Of a DNA stretch of 47,086 nucleotides, positions 1 through 6,976 are shown one piece after another. The stretch covers positions 1 through 47,086 of the forward strand of contig JAMOOZ010000117.1 of the NCBI GenBank assembly GCA_027064885.1, in the 5' to 3' direction. The notes beneath the pieces were generated by a model, which worked only from the letters and a program-made list of their open reading frames with translations, ran no database searches and was not told the origin of the DNA. Both the position numbers and the translations under genes were made by a program. The stretch comes from Desulfurococcales archaeon (GTDB lineage: Archaea; Thermoproteota; Thermoprotei_A; Sulfolobales; NBVN01). How positions within the stretch are numbered: the first letter of the stretch is position 1; every line of letters starts with the position of its first letter.

Positions 1-577
1 ATGGATTTGCATGGTAACGTTCGATTCCATGCGTGAAGAATTGCATGGCGGCGGATTTGCACGGCGCGACGGCGCGATGGAAATGAAAATGCATAGTGTA
101 TTGGTTAGCTGAATATAGTATAGTACTAGTTATTAATGCGTGGTTTTTTGCGTTGGCTGTGCAAAAAATGTTTTTTGCAGCGTTTCGATCCGTTTTTAAC
201 CTGTTAGATGGCTGTTTGGTTAGAGGCCTGTTTAACCTGTTGGCTGGGGGTTTGGTTTTGCGTGTGTTTAACGGGTTTGCTGGGGTTTTGGTTAGATGGC
301 TGGCTAGTGTTTTGGCGGTGTTTTTGATCCGTTTTGGCTGGCTTTGATTCTACTCGAGGATGACAGGTTATAGCTCTGGCTTACCTGTGGCTGGGTAGAG
401 GGTGGCAGAGGAGAGAAGAGTGCTACAGGGCTGGGAGAGGGCACAGGCTGGCCTGACAGCCTAGAGTGAAGAATAGAGAGAGGAGTAGAATACAGGGCAG
501 AAAGAGAGGTGGAACCGCGGGAAGGGTGCGAGAGAAAAGGCTAGGGGGGCAGAGGCTGAGGGCTGAGAGACGAAAAA
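1..577. other. G/T-rich non-coding region with direct repeats
   Basis: No convincing gene lies here. The first 350 bases are strongly G/T-rich on the plus strand; an open frame at 96-347 looks like a by-product of this composition (Phe/Leu/Val/Gly only, no ribosome site). Three imperfect copies of a unit of about 36 bases, each built on TTTAAC followed by a G/T-rich run, start near 194, 231 and 267. From about 400 the strand turns purine-rich. Parts of this stretch recur inverted near 19.2 kb. It could be an origin, part of a terminal region or a recombination scar. Confidence 0.6.
190..300. repeat. Three direct repeats of about 36 bp
   Basis: The copies begin near 194, 231 and 267. Shared core: TTTAACCTGTTRG, or TTTAACGGGTT in the third, followed by GGCTG and a GTTTGG or GTTTTGG run. 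Copies are degenerate, so this is a low-complexity iteron-like array rather than a recent duplication. Confidence 0.55.
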
Positions 578-1177
578 CTAGCAGGTACAGCGACAACCAT
601 GCAAGCTACGGTTGTAGAGCCTGGACAGGGTATAGACTATGCGTAGGAGATAGTAGGCCCTCTCGGCGATATCGACATAGGTAAAGTTGCCTAGACCTGG
701 GGCTGGCTTGCTAGCCTCATCAATCTCTCTCCTAGCCTCGCTAAGGAGGTTTTTAGTGATGTACTTGCCAGCATCACAGCAGTAATGTATGTCAACACCA
801 ATACTTCTCCCCCTACGGTTAAGAGCAAACTCTAGAAGCCCTAGAATGTCAGCAACGTAGCATAGTGCACTGCAACATATAGTATCCCCATCAGCCCTAA
901 TGTGCTCCGCGAACATGTCAATCTGCCTCTCAAGTATCCTAATCATGGCTAGGAATGGCTTAGTGGGATAGTCCATAGTTGGCACTTCAGCCCTAGCAAA
1001 ATCTGCTACAGTGAGCTTCTCAGCCCCAGGATAGGCTGGCTTCACAATTATGAGAGGTGTAGAGATGCGAACGAGGTAGTGTATTCTGAAGCCTGGAACC
1101 TCAATTTTCTCATAATAGTGGAAGCCGAGTTTTTCAGGAGCGTACTCTTCGAATCCAACTCTTATCCTCTCACTCAT
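578..1177 (-). CDS. Hypothetical protein, 199 aa
   Basis: I do not recognise this protein. The start is taken at the ATG at 1177 (MSERIRVGFEEY), because a TATA-like GGCTTAAAAC on the minus strand at 1211-1222 would place transcription start about 10-15 bases upstream; the open frame runs further up, through that promoter. The N-terminal half is beta-rich; the C-terminal half is helical, with a Cys-rich patch (CCSALCY, then HYCCDAG) that could bind a metal or form disulfides. It is divergent from the RHH gene at 1294. Confidence 0.7.
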   Translation of the reverse strand: MSERIRVGFEEYAPEKLGFHYYEKIEVPGFRIHYLVRISTPLIIVKPAYPGAEKLTVADFARAEVPTMDYPTKPFLAMIRILERQIDMFAEHIRADGDTICCSALCYVADILGLLEFALNRRGRSIGVDIHYCCDAGKYITKNLLSEARREIDEASKPAPGLGNFTYVDIAERAYYLLRIVYTLSRLYNRSLHGCRCTC

Positions 1178-1210
1178 GGTCTCACTCCGTGTGTATTCTT
1201 GCACGCTGGG

Positions 1211-1260
1211 GGGTTTTAAGCCTATCCACACTTGAGGCTGTGCGAATAGGCTTATAAGGG
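1211..1260. promoter_or_regulatory. Divergent promoter pair with inverted TATA elements
   Basis: GGCTTATAAGGG at 1249-1260 serves the plus gene at 1294. Its near mirror image GGGTTTTAAGCC at 1211-1222 serves the minus gene at 1177. The surrounding TTTTAAGCCTAT / ATAGGCTTATAA arms form an imperfect inverted repeat. A GGTATACCCC box lies just downstream at 1267-1276. Confidence 0.65.
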
Positions 1261-1293
1261 GCCCCAGGTATACCCCTACCAATTGGTGAGAAG

Positions 1294-1728
1294 GTGGCTG
1301 GGCAGAAGTGGACAACAATAAAGGTTCCAAAAGAAGTGGCGGAGAAAGTCAGGGAACTAAGAGCAAGGACTGGGAAGGCCAGCTGGCAGTTAGTACTAGA
1401 AGCACTATCATTCTACGAGAGTGCCCTCAGGTCAAGCAAGCATTTCAGTACTACAACAAACCTGGATAAGCTAGCATACTACATAATGAAGTTGGTTACT
1501 AGTGCTAGCTACTTCAAGTTCGAGACAAACGAAGAGAGTTACAACAAGTTCATGGAAGTTGTGAAACAGGTAGAGAACAGGTTGGGGGTAACATGTGAGG
1601 AGATAGAGCCCACAGCTAGGAAACTGCTAACCAAGAAAAACGGGAAGAATATTCACACCTTCAACATGAGCATAAAAACATGTATTATCAGGCTTATAGA
1701 AAAAATGCTAGCAGAAAGTGGCTCTTAG
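1294..1728 (+). CDS. RHH-type DNA-binding protein with extra C-terminal domain
   Basis: The first 45 residues have the ribbon-helix-helix layout: a short polar strand (KWTTIKVPKEV), helix 1 (AEKVRELRARTG), then helix 2 after KASWQLV. RHH proteins are dimeric repressors that insert the strand pair in the major groove, and small ones are common in crenarchaeal viruses. The remaining 100 residues are helical and not recognised. The GTG start sits about 14 bases behind the TATA-predicted transcription start, with a GGTGAG ribosome site at 1284-1289. A GGTATACCCC box just upstream could be its own operator. The 3' end overlaps the convergent gene by 21 bases. Confidence 0.75.
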   Translation: MAGQKWTTIKVPKEVAEKVRELRARTGKASWQLVLEALSFYESALRSSKHFSTTTNLDKLAYYIMKLVTSASYFKFETNEESYNKFMEVVKQVENRLGVTCEEIEPTARKLLTKKNGKNIHTFNMSIKTCIIRLIEKMLAESGS

Positions 1729-2058
1729 CATCTCTTTTACCGTCTCCTCCAACTCATTGAATATTTCTTTAGCCTCTCTCCTATCATAGGTTAAGCTATA
1801 TTTCTCAAAGCCCCACCATACCTCAACCTCTATCCTATCAGGGTAGAGCCTAACGTAGGTGTTGGGCCCACCAGTTGTCCTTGTTAGCGTTATCTCCTCA
1901 ATTATCGGAGCCCCACCTACCACGCTAACCTTAGCGGAGACTCCCAGAGCTTCGCTAAGGTACTTATCAATCCTACCACTCTTATAGTATGATAATAGTG
2001 TTTCTAGAGCTCTAACAGCAATGTTCACGAGTTCTTCCTTGCTCACCATTTCTCCCAC
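1708..2058 (-). CDS. Hypothetical protein, 116 aa
   Basis: Not recognised. The layout is an N-terminal helix pair (KEELVNIAVRALETLL), a four- to five-strand beta middle (EITLTRTTGG, TYVRLYPDRIEVEVWWGF) and a C-terminal helix (EAKEIFNELEETVKEML), so a small alpha-beta sandwich is likely. A second in-frame ATG three codons in (2049) is equally possible. It follows the 218-aa gene by 7 bases and is probably co-transcribed from the 2.9 kb promoter. Confidence 0.7.
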   Translation of the reverse strand: MGEMVSKEELVNIAVRALETLLSYYKSGRIDKYLSEALGVSAKVSVVGGAPIIEEITLTRTTGGPNTYVRLYPDRIEVEVWWGFEKYSLTYDRREAKEIFNELEETVKEMLRATFC

Positions 2059-2065
2059 CCCACCG

Positions 2066-2722
2066 CTACTGTGCTAGAGCTCTTAGAGCCTCGACTAGTC
2101 GTAGAATCTCAGCTATTATCTTATCAGCTGTGTACCTTGCAATCCTCTCCATGGTTTCTTGGTTTGACAGTAGGTCTCTTGTAACCTCCAATGAGAACCT
2201 TTGTTTATACCTATAGTAGAGTTCTACACCACAGCATAGTTTGTAGCTGTCCTCGTCTTCGTAGGGTCTCAGGTACGCTAGTGATGTCGTCTCGTTATTC
2301 CATACGAACCTGAAGGGGAGCCCACAGTTCTCATTCTTGAAGTCTTCAACATGATAGTTTACACATTCCTCTATCTCCCTACTACATTTCTCTTCATCAT
2401 ACTCGCTACTTTCTGGGTCGCAGACCCTATAATTATCGATGTTTTGGCTTATACCATCTTGACAACTGTAGTAGAGCCCTTCAAACCATACACACTCCCT
2501 ATTAAGGTTGAGCAACCCAGTAACATCGAGTGCTACTTCAACTATTTCTTCAGCAAACCCATTACCGACATCCCTAGCATTAACGTATAACTCCCTGATA
2601 TCAACCATACCACCAAGCCTCTTCTCAATACCTTCCCTAACAAGAAGCCTTACCATACCTAGATACTCTGAAAGCCTAGGCTCAAGCTCCCAAACAGATA
2701 CAGGCCTAACCACAGTGCTCAC
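2066..2722 (-). CDS. Hypothetical Cys-rich acidic protein, 218 aa
   Basis: Not recognised. It contains about nine cysteines between residues 75 and 170 (ECVWF, YSCQDG, RVCDPE, KCSREIEECV, NCGLPF, KLCCGV), with an acidic linker, and closes with a long helix. The cysteine spacing suggests disulfides or a metal site and would suit a secreted or surface protein of a thermophile, but no signal peptide is seen. The GTG start overlaps the stop of the upstream membrane protein (GTGA), which indicates translational coupling. Confidence 0.7.
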   Translation of the reverse strand: MSTVVRPVSVWELEPRLSEYLGMVRLLVREGIEKRLGGMVDIRELYVNARDVGNGFAEEIVEVALDVTGLLNLNRECVWFEGLYYSCQDGISQNIDNYRVCDPESSEYDEEKCSREIEECVNYHVEDFKNENCGLPFRFVWNNETTSLAYLRPYEDEDSYKLCCGVELYYRYKQRFSLEVTRDLLSNQETMERIARYTADKIIAEILRLVEALRALAQ

Positions 2723-2853
2723 TTCCTCTCACCCCCCTTTTGGGCTAGTTTTTTCGCGTACACGAACACACGGACTAGTTCCTCTAGAAGCCAAAAAATG
2801 GCTGTGAAAAATAACACGATAATGTAAGTGAGAGCTACTATTCTTCCCCCCAA
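2719..2853 (-). CDS. Small membrane protein, 44 aa
   Basis: Read on the minus strand from a TTG at 2853, this gives a 44-residue peptide with one clear membrane helix (ALTYIIVLFFTAIFWLL) and a basic C-terminus (KKLAQKGGERK). A GGTGG ribosome site precedes the TTG. The stop TGA overlaps the GTG start of the next gene by 4 bases. Both points favour a real gene. An upstream in-frame GTG (near 2886) would add 11 residues but lies too close to the TATA box. It is a possible egress or envelope peptide; nothing in the sequence assigns a function. Confidence 0.6.
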   Translation of the reverse strand: MGGRIVALTYIIVLFFTAIFWLLEELVRVFVYAKKLAQKGGERK

Positions 2854-2890
2854 CTTCCCACCTTCCAGTTGTGTGTTTCTGTGCACACGT

Positions 2891-2940
2891 GGCTTATAAG
2901 CGTTTCACCCCATAGCGATCCAGGAGTAGGCTTAAATACC
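2891..2940. promoter_or_regulatory. Divergent promoter region with two TATA boxes
   Basis: GGCTTATAAGC at 2891-2901 contains the palindrome GCTTATAAGC and can drive the minus operon below it. GGCTTAAATACC at 2929-2940 fits the plus gene at 2981. GTGCAC-containing boxes flank them near 2880 and 2956. Confidence 0.65.
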
Positions 2941-2980
2941 CCCCGCGTGCTATAGTGCACACGGAGCCCAGAGCCCAGGG

Positions 2981-3493
2981 GTGGAGAAGATGGGTCTCCG
3001 TGAGAAGATTGAGGAGAAGGCCCTTGAAGTTGTGAGAAACAAGTTTTTCGAGGACATATTTAATGTTAGCTGCGAAGATAATATAGACTATCTAGCTAAC
3101 CTGTATGCATCAGCGAAATACGCTGGGTTCAGCGTGGTTATACTATACTCTGATGACATAGAAGAGCTCGAAAAACAGGGCTGGGACATTAGCGAGTTAT
3201 CCTTCAAGGTTACAAGGTCGCTGGCTGAGGTGTACCTTGTCGATATCACTGCACCAAACGGTAAGTCCACAAGGGTAAGAGTAGTGGTTAACACTGTTAT
3301 GACTAGTAAGCTGAGCAAGGAAGAGTGGAGGAAGTATAGCAAGTATGTTGAAGAGTACAAGGATAAGGTAGTTAGCTACGTGTTGAAGGATTGCAGAGAG
3401 AAGCTAGCCAAGGCAAAGAGTGAGATTGACAGCCTCAGGAAAGAGCTCGAAAAGTGTAAGGATAAACTTGTAGAGTGTGGTTGTGAGGCTTAG
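2981..3493 (+). CDS. Hypothetical protein with C-terminal coiled coil, 170 aa
   Basis: Not recognised. The first 120 residues look alpha-beta (strands GFSVVILYSD and RVRVVVNTVM). The last 50 form a charged heptad helix (REKLAKAKSEIDSLRKEL) ending in a Cys cluster (KCKDKLVECGCEA). Start GTG 2981 or ATG 2990; both are about 20-30 bases behind the predicted transcription start. The gene stands alone and is followed by an oligo-T terminator. Confidence 0.7.
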   Translation: MEKMGLREKIEEKALEVVRNKFFEDIFNVSCEDNIDYLANLYASAKYAGFSVVILYSDDIEELEKQGWDISELSFKVTRSLAEVYLVDITAPNGKSTRVRVVVNTVMTSKLSKEEWRKYSKYVEEYKDKVVSYVLKDCREKLAKAKSEIDSLRKELEKCKDKLVECGCEA

Positions 3494-3498
3494 CCCCA

Positions 3499-3512
3499 GC
3501 TTTTTTTCCGCC
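3499..3512 (+). terminator. Oligo-T terminator
   Basis: Seven T residues (3501-3507) begin 8 bases after the stop codon, in the context CTTTTTTTCCGC. Nearly the same string follows the coat gene. Archaeal RNA polymerase terminates at such U-tracts. Confidence 0.6.
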
Positions 3513-3588
3513 ATGTTTTTTCATTCTCATGTTTTCCCACCGTTTTCCCACCTTTTTACTGGTTTTGTCTGGATCAAAATGGGGGGTT

Positions 3589-3720
3589 TGCATGCGGTTC
3601 ATGCGGTAGTTTCTACTATTTTTGTGAGTCGGCGTTTCCGACTGGTGCGGGTTTCAGGTGCGCGTGTGGGGGCGGGGGCTGCATGCGGTTCATGCGGTAG
3701 ATGCGGTGCGTGCGGTTGTG
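3589..3720. repeat. 21-bp direct repeats made of 9-bp ATGCGGT units
   Basis: An exact 21-base string occurs at 3589-3609 and 3680-3700 (91 bases apart). Each is a run of a 9-base unit (ATGCGGTTC, ATGCGGTAG). The second copy continues with ATGCGGTGC and GTGCGGTTG to about 3718. Confidence 0.8.
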
Positions 3721-4054
3721 TGGCCCCTGGGCTGGCCTCTGGGTTGGCTTCTGGGCTGGGGGTTGGGGTGGGGGGTGGCTTGGGTTTCTGGCGTGCGGTT
3801 TGTGTGGCTGGCGGGCTGGTGTTTTGGCGTGTGGTGTTGTGGACGGGTGTTCGGCTGGATCGATTAGACTCCAGTTTTTGTTTCGGGTATGCGGTTTTTT
3901 GACTGTCTCCCTGCGCGGCCTGGTGTTCGGGTGGCTTCAGGGCTGGCTGGACGCTTGTCCTCGTGCGGTGGCTGGCTGTGCGCGTGTTGGGGCGTAGGGG
4001 TTTTCGCCTGGGGGGAAGCAGTATGCCATGCCGTGGAGGCTGGAGGCTGGGAGG

Positions 4055-4462
4055 GTGAGCCAGGGGGAGCTGACAACAATACCCTACGACGACAAGACCA
4101 CGCTGGAGCAGCTGAGGAGCACGGTGAGGGCAGCACCAGACAAGCTCCCAGAAAGGGTACGGGTAAGGATAACATACTGGCAAAGCCCCAACTGCAAGAG
4201 AGAATACGAGAAAACACGGAGACAAATAATGGAACTATGCGCAGAAGCAGGCCCATGCCCACCAGCAAGAATGATAAAGGCTTTAGCCGCCGCCTTCTGC
4301 TCTGGCTCCTCTACCTGCTCTGGCAAGTGCTCTACTGGCAGCAGGGCCTCTATGCACCGCGTCTGCTCCATAACCTTCTTCATTAGTGGTATCAAGGCAT
4401 CCTGGAACATCAGGTACAGCCCCCGAGCGCTGTTCCACAGCCTCACGCCCACTGGTATGTAG
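4055..4462 (+). CDS. Hypothetical protein, 135 aa, doubtful C-terminus
   Basis: Start GTG at 4055 is chosen for the GGAGG at 4042-4046 (ATG 4028 is the alternative). The first 75 residues look genuine: TTIPYDDKTTLEQL, then RVRVRITYW and a Cys-bearing helix (REYEKTRRQIMELC). After about position 4290 the composition becomes Ser/Cys/Arg-rich and mirrors the opposing gene. The two frames overlap by 379 bases tail to tail, which is unusual; a lost stop codon or a deletion joining two convergent genes may explain it. Confidence 0.5.
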   Translation: MSQGELTTIPYDDKTTLEQLRSTVRAAPDKLPERVRVRITYWQSPNCKREYEKTRRQIMELCAEAGPCPPARMIKALAAAFCSGSSTCSGKCSTGSRASMHRVCSITFFISGIKASWNIRYSPRALFHSLTPTGM

Positions 4463-4617
4463 CCGTTGCAGAACGGTATCTTCAGCTGCACAACCAGCAG
4501 CCTCTTGCTACGCCCATCGTAGTGCTCCATGCTTGACGGCGGCTGATACCAGTCTGGCGCCTTGGCCACTATTGTCCCGCCATACCTTATCATGCAGAGC
4601 TTCACCTTAATGTACAT
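4084..4617 (-). CDS. Hypothetical protein, 177 aa, doubtful C-terminus
   Basis: The N-terminal 115 residues look genuine: a beta-rich start (MYIKVKLCMIRYGGTIVAKA), LLVVQLKIPFCNGYIPVGVRLW, then helix LIPLMKKVMEQ. Beyond about position 4270 it reads as the antisense shadow of the convergent plus gene. No function is recognised. It lies 13 bases downstream of the 82-aa gene on the same strand and should share its promoter at about 4915. Confidence 0.55.
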   Translation of the reverse strand: MYIKVKLCMIRYGGTIVAKAPDWYQPPSSMEHYDGRSKRLLVVQLKIPFCNGYIPVGVRLWNSARGLYLMFQDALIPLMKKVMEQTRCIEALLPVEHLPEQVEEPEQKAAAKAFIILAGGHGPASAHSSIICLRVFSYSLLQLGLCQYVILTRTLSGSLSGAALTVLLSCSSVVLSS

Positions 4618-4630
4618 ACCTGCACACCCC

Positions 4631-4879
4631 CTAGAGCCTGGTTATATCCACTATTCCATCTGCACAGCTTATCCTTAGACCGTCTCGCGTAATCAGCATC
4701 GCCCGCTCGAACACCTCGTTGTCGCCGCCAACCTCAGCGTACACTATGTCTTCAATGTTTATCCTGAGGAAAACCTTAGCCTTTAGAGCAGACTCTGTGC
4801 ATATACCGATGGCCTTCTGTAGTATGTTGTCCCCAATCCTGTAGACGGGGGTGTGAGTCTGGGTTTTGGGCTCGGACAT
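4631..4879 (-). CDS. Hypothetical protein, 82 aa
   Basis: Not recognised. It is a small alpha-beta protein: helix NILQKAIGICTESALKA, then strands KVFLRINIEDIVYAEV, AMLITRDGLRISC and GIVDITRL. The ATG at 4879 is preferred because GGTGG sits 6 bases upstream; a GTG at 4891 would add four residues. A TTAAATA box on the minus strand at 4915-4921 would start transcription near 4890. Confidence 0.65.
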   Translation of the reverse strand: MSEPKTQTHTPVYRIGDNILQKAIGICTESALKAKVFLRINIEDIVYAEVGGDNEVFERAMLITRDGLRISCADGIVDITRL

Positions 4880-4912
4880 GTGCTCCACCACTTATTGTAA
4901 TGTGTGTAAAGC

Positions 4913-4923
4913 AGTATTTAAGG
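4913..4923 (-). promoter_or_regulatory. TATA box for the minus genes at 4.1-4.9 kb
   Basis: CCTTAAATAC on the minus strand, about 25 bases upstream of the expected start of the transcript that carries the 82-aa and 177-aa genes. Confidence 0.55.
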
Positions 4924-4982
4924 GTTATGCATGCATATACGCTCGGTCTCCTTGAATAATTCAAGTAACGAGTATGACTGTG

Positions 4983-5354
4983 CTATGGCGCTGCTGCCTC
5001 TACCTCTACGCTTGTGTCTGGCGTCTCCTGGAAGTGCAGGCGCACCCTCACGCGGATGGCGCCGTAGAGCTCGGGTGGGTGGTTTGCGAGCAGGGTGTCG
5101 GCTATGAGCCTGGATAGGGTGAGGGCTAGCTCTTCGGCTGTCCATGGCTTGCTGCGGGCTATAGCCTTCACGGCCTCCTCCAGGCTCCTATACTCCAGCG
5201 AGGCGCTGACGGCCCTGTAGCGGACTTCGACGGTTACAGGTGTTACGTCCCCCTTGACCGCGCACGGGAACTCTACGTGGGCTATCCTCACTGTTACCGT
5301 GAACGGCCTACCCATGCTGACTGGGACGGCCTTTATGGGGTGCGGGGCGGTCAA
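4983..5354 (-). CDS. T-fold protein, possibly QueF/QueF-L-like
   Basis: Tunnelling-fold enzymes include QueF (preQ0 reductase) and the crenarchaeal QueF-L, which turns preQ0 in tRNA into archaeosine. The order of elements here is compatible: VRIAHVEFPCAVKGDVT with a Cys followed six residues later by Asp, as in the QueF active-site segment; a strand TVEVRYRA; 'LEYRSLEEAVKAI', which lines up with the substrate-binding 'E.KSLK' helix; a helix LALTLSRLIADTLL; and paired strands IRVRVRLHF and SVEVEA. The length (123 aa) is near that of QueF-L. Exact catalytic residues cannot be confirmed by eye. The TGT-like gene lies upstream on the same strand. Alternatives are another T-fold enzyme or an unrelated alpha-beta protein. 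Confidence 0.4.
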   Translation of the reverse strand: MTAPHPIKAVPVSMGRPFTVTVRIAHVEFPCAVKGDVTPVTVEVRYRAVSASLEYRSLEEAVKAIARSKPWTAEELALTLSRLIADTLLANHPPELYGAIRVRVRLHFQETPDTSVEVEAAAP

Positions 5355-5644
5355 TCTATCAGCCCCTCATAACGTAGTAGCTTTAGACCCCTCTCGGTTA
5401 TAGCGTACAGGTTTGAGCGGCCAACGTTGCCGACCAGCCTTACCATCTTGTACTTCTCAAGGCTTGTCAGCACCTGCCTTATGGCGGTGATGTCTATGTT
5501 GTCGCCGTACTTTTCGCGTAGGAGCCTGTGTATCTCTGGGGTAGTGAGTGGGCCCCTACGGTATAGCAGGTAGAGTATGAGCACGTCCCGCCTGGGCCTG
5601 GTTATGAACTCCACCTCCACGTCCTCCCCGCTCACTCCTCCCAC
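5351..5644 (-). CDS. Winged-helix DNA-binding protein, 97 aa
   Basis: This has a typical winged helix of the MarR/PadR kind: RRDVLILYLLYRRGPLTTPEIHRLL (helices 1-2), ITAIRQVLTSLEKYKMVRLV (recognition helix and strand) and the wing GNVGRSNLYAITERG. It is probably a transcriptional regulator of the minus-strand set. Start GTG overlaps the upstream gene by 13 bases and its stop overlaps the T-fold gene by 4, so the three are translationally coupled. Confidence 0.75.
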   Translation of the reverse strand: MGGVSGEDVEVEFITRPRRDVLILYLLYRRGPLTTPEIHRLLREKYGDNIDITAIRQVLTSLEKYKMVRLVGNVGRSNLYAITERGLKLLRYEGLID

Positions 5645-5916
5645 TCCTCCTCGTCGAATGCGAAGGCGAAGAGCAGGGAGTCTAGGAGGTCTGCAACCTT
5701 CTCCTCCTGCTCCCTGTTACCGAGCTCGTAGTGTTTGTTAGTTACTATCTTGCCCTTAACCAGTATCACCCTAACATGGACACCTTCAACTATCAGGAAG
5801 ACCAGGGCGTTGGGGCAGCTGTACAGCCTTGCCCACTCCATCTCGCAGCCCACGCTGTATAGGAGCCTGCACATCCTCCTCTCAAGAACCTCCTCCACCG
5901 TGGGCACGGGCATCAC
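5632..5916 (-). CDS. Hypothetical protein, 94 aa
   Basis: Not recognised. It has an N-terminal helix, a Cys-bearing segment (MCRLLYSVGCEMEWARLYSC), a hydrophobic strand pair (ALVFLIVEGVHVRVILVKG) and a very acidic C-terminus (FDEEEWEE). The strand-turn-strand core resembles small nuclease-like or restriction-endonuclease-like folds, but no catalytic pattern is clear. It lies between the TGT-like gene (7 bases) and the winged-helix gene (overlap). Confidence 0.65.
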   Translation of the reverse strand: MMPVPTVEEVLERRMCRLLYSVGCEMEWARLYSCPNALVFLIVEGVHVRVILVKGKIVTNKHYELGNREQEEKVADLLDSLLFAFAFDEEEWEE

Positions 5917-5922
5917 CCCCGC

Positions 5923-6870
5923 CTAGAAGAGCTGGGGGTTTGCTAGGTGGCCGAGGGTGGCCTTGAGCTGGCTTTCAACCGCTTTCTGGTAGCATTTGCC
6001 GTCTAGCCTCTCGCAGCCGAGGACGGTGCGCCACTTGTACTTGTAGTTGAGGCCGTGGGCGCCAGTATCGCTTGCATAGTAGCGTGGGTGGCTGGCGAAC
6101 CATCTGACCGCCTCGGTGTGGAGGCCGAAGAAGTGGAAGCCCCGCACGAGCTCTGGCCAGCCGTAGGATAGGAAGTCCCTCATGAACTCTTTGAGGGTGC
6201 CAGCCGCCTTTCCTCCAGCAAGTATCGCTGTTTTGCCCTTGCTGCTGGGCTTCCTTACGCATACGCTGCCTACGCCGAAGACGCCACCGTAGGGCTCCCT
6301 TCCAGGGTTGAAGCTGAGGGTGTCGCTCAAGTGGTCGGCGTTGCCCAGGTGGAGCTGTAGGCTCTTCCAGTACTCCTCCACGGTGAAGCCCTGTAGTACG
6401 ACTATCATCTTCTCCAGGGCCGCTGGCTCCATACGCCTCAGCATCTTGGCGAAGAGCTGGTGTAGGCCAGCTGTAAGCCATATCCTTGCCGCCCTAAGGC
6501 TGGATGGGAGGAAGTCCCTGCCGTGTACTGGCACGTCTGGCATTGCGGCGGCGGTAACGTAGGGGTACCAGGCTGCTATCCACTTGCTGTAGTCTGTTAT
6601 CCACTTGTGGAGAGCCCTGTCGTCAAGGGCTTCCTGCTCAAGGTCGCTGGCCGACAGGTAGCTGAAAGCGCCGTTGTCGACGAATAGCGGGACATCATAC
6701 TTCTCTGAGAGCTTGCATGGCTTGCAGCCAGTCTTCCACTTGGCGAACCTTACCAGCACGCCTACCCTTATGCCTCGGAGCTTGTTGAGCCTCTCGTCCC
6801 ACTCCTTTATCTTGCTGTAGATGTCTTCGAGGTACCTTGTCTCGGCCACTGCTATGTAGAAGTACTTCAT
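5923..6870 (-). CDS. TGT/DpdA-like base-exchange enzyme, 315 aa
   Basis: This resembles the tRNA-guanine transglycosylase superfamily, especially the divergent DpdA branch that puts 7-deazaguanines into DNA. TGT barrels swap guanine for a deazaguanine through an Asp nucleophile. Seen here: PLFVDNGAFSYL (Asp65), AAAMPDVP near residue 110, VVLQGFTVEEYW near 160, GVFGVGSVCVRK near 200, GFHFFGLHTEAVRWF near 250 and ASDTGAHGLNYKYKWR near 270, the place where DpdA carries a conserved Asp-Ser/Thr pair. A Cys49-x2-Cys52 pair near the N-terminus and two late cysteines may hold a metal. Some rudiviruses encode a TGT-like protein. It heads a tight minus-strand set with the possible QueF-like gene. Whether the target is tRNA or DNA is open. 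Confidence 0.7.
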   Translation of the reverse strand: MKYFYIAVAETRYLEDIYSKIKEWDERLNKLRGIRVGVLVRFAKWKTGCKPCKLSEKYDVPLFVDNGAFSYLSASDLEQEALDDRALHKWITDYSKWIAAWYPYVTAAAMPDVPVHGRDFLPSSLRAARIWLTAGLHQLFAKMLRRMEPAALEKMIVVLQGFTVEEYWKSLQLHLGNADHLSDTLSFNPGREPYGGVFGVGSVCVRKPSSKGKTAILAGGKAAGTLKEFMRDFLSYGWPELVRGFHFFGLHTEAVRWFASHPRYYASDTGAHGLNYKYKWRTVLGCERLDGKCYQKAVESQLKATLGHLANPQLF

Positions 6871-6976
6871 TACCCGAGCCCCGAAGAACAGGCTTGCCCA
6901 TGATGTCTCGTTTTAAGGTGGGAGGGCTGGCTGTCGGATAGTTTCGACGTGGCCTGGAAGGGTTTTAACGGGCTGG

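Larger units (their letters stand above)
3494..4054. other. G/T-rich non-coding region
   Basis: No gene is supported. The plus strand is heavily G/T with GGCTGG and GGGTTGG runs; long open frames in several phases here are composition artefacts of Gly/Val/Trp/Cys. It carries the ATGCGGT repeats listed separately and two GGATC boxes. Its character resembles the left-end stretch, suggesting a shared role such as origin, packaging or recombination. Confidence 0.6.

Noticed and set aside
96-347. 83-residue open frame that looks like a membrane protein
   Set aside because: It is composed almost only of Phe, Leu, Val, Gly and Arg because the strand is G/T-rich; there is no ribosome site and it runs through the direct repeats.
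3477-4268. Several long open frames on both strands over the G/T-rich stretch
   Set aside because: They are Gly/Val/Trp/Cys-rich on one strand and Pro/Arg/Thr-rich on the other, overlap in all phases and cross exact non-coding repeats; this is a composition effect.
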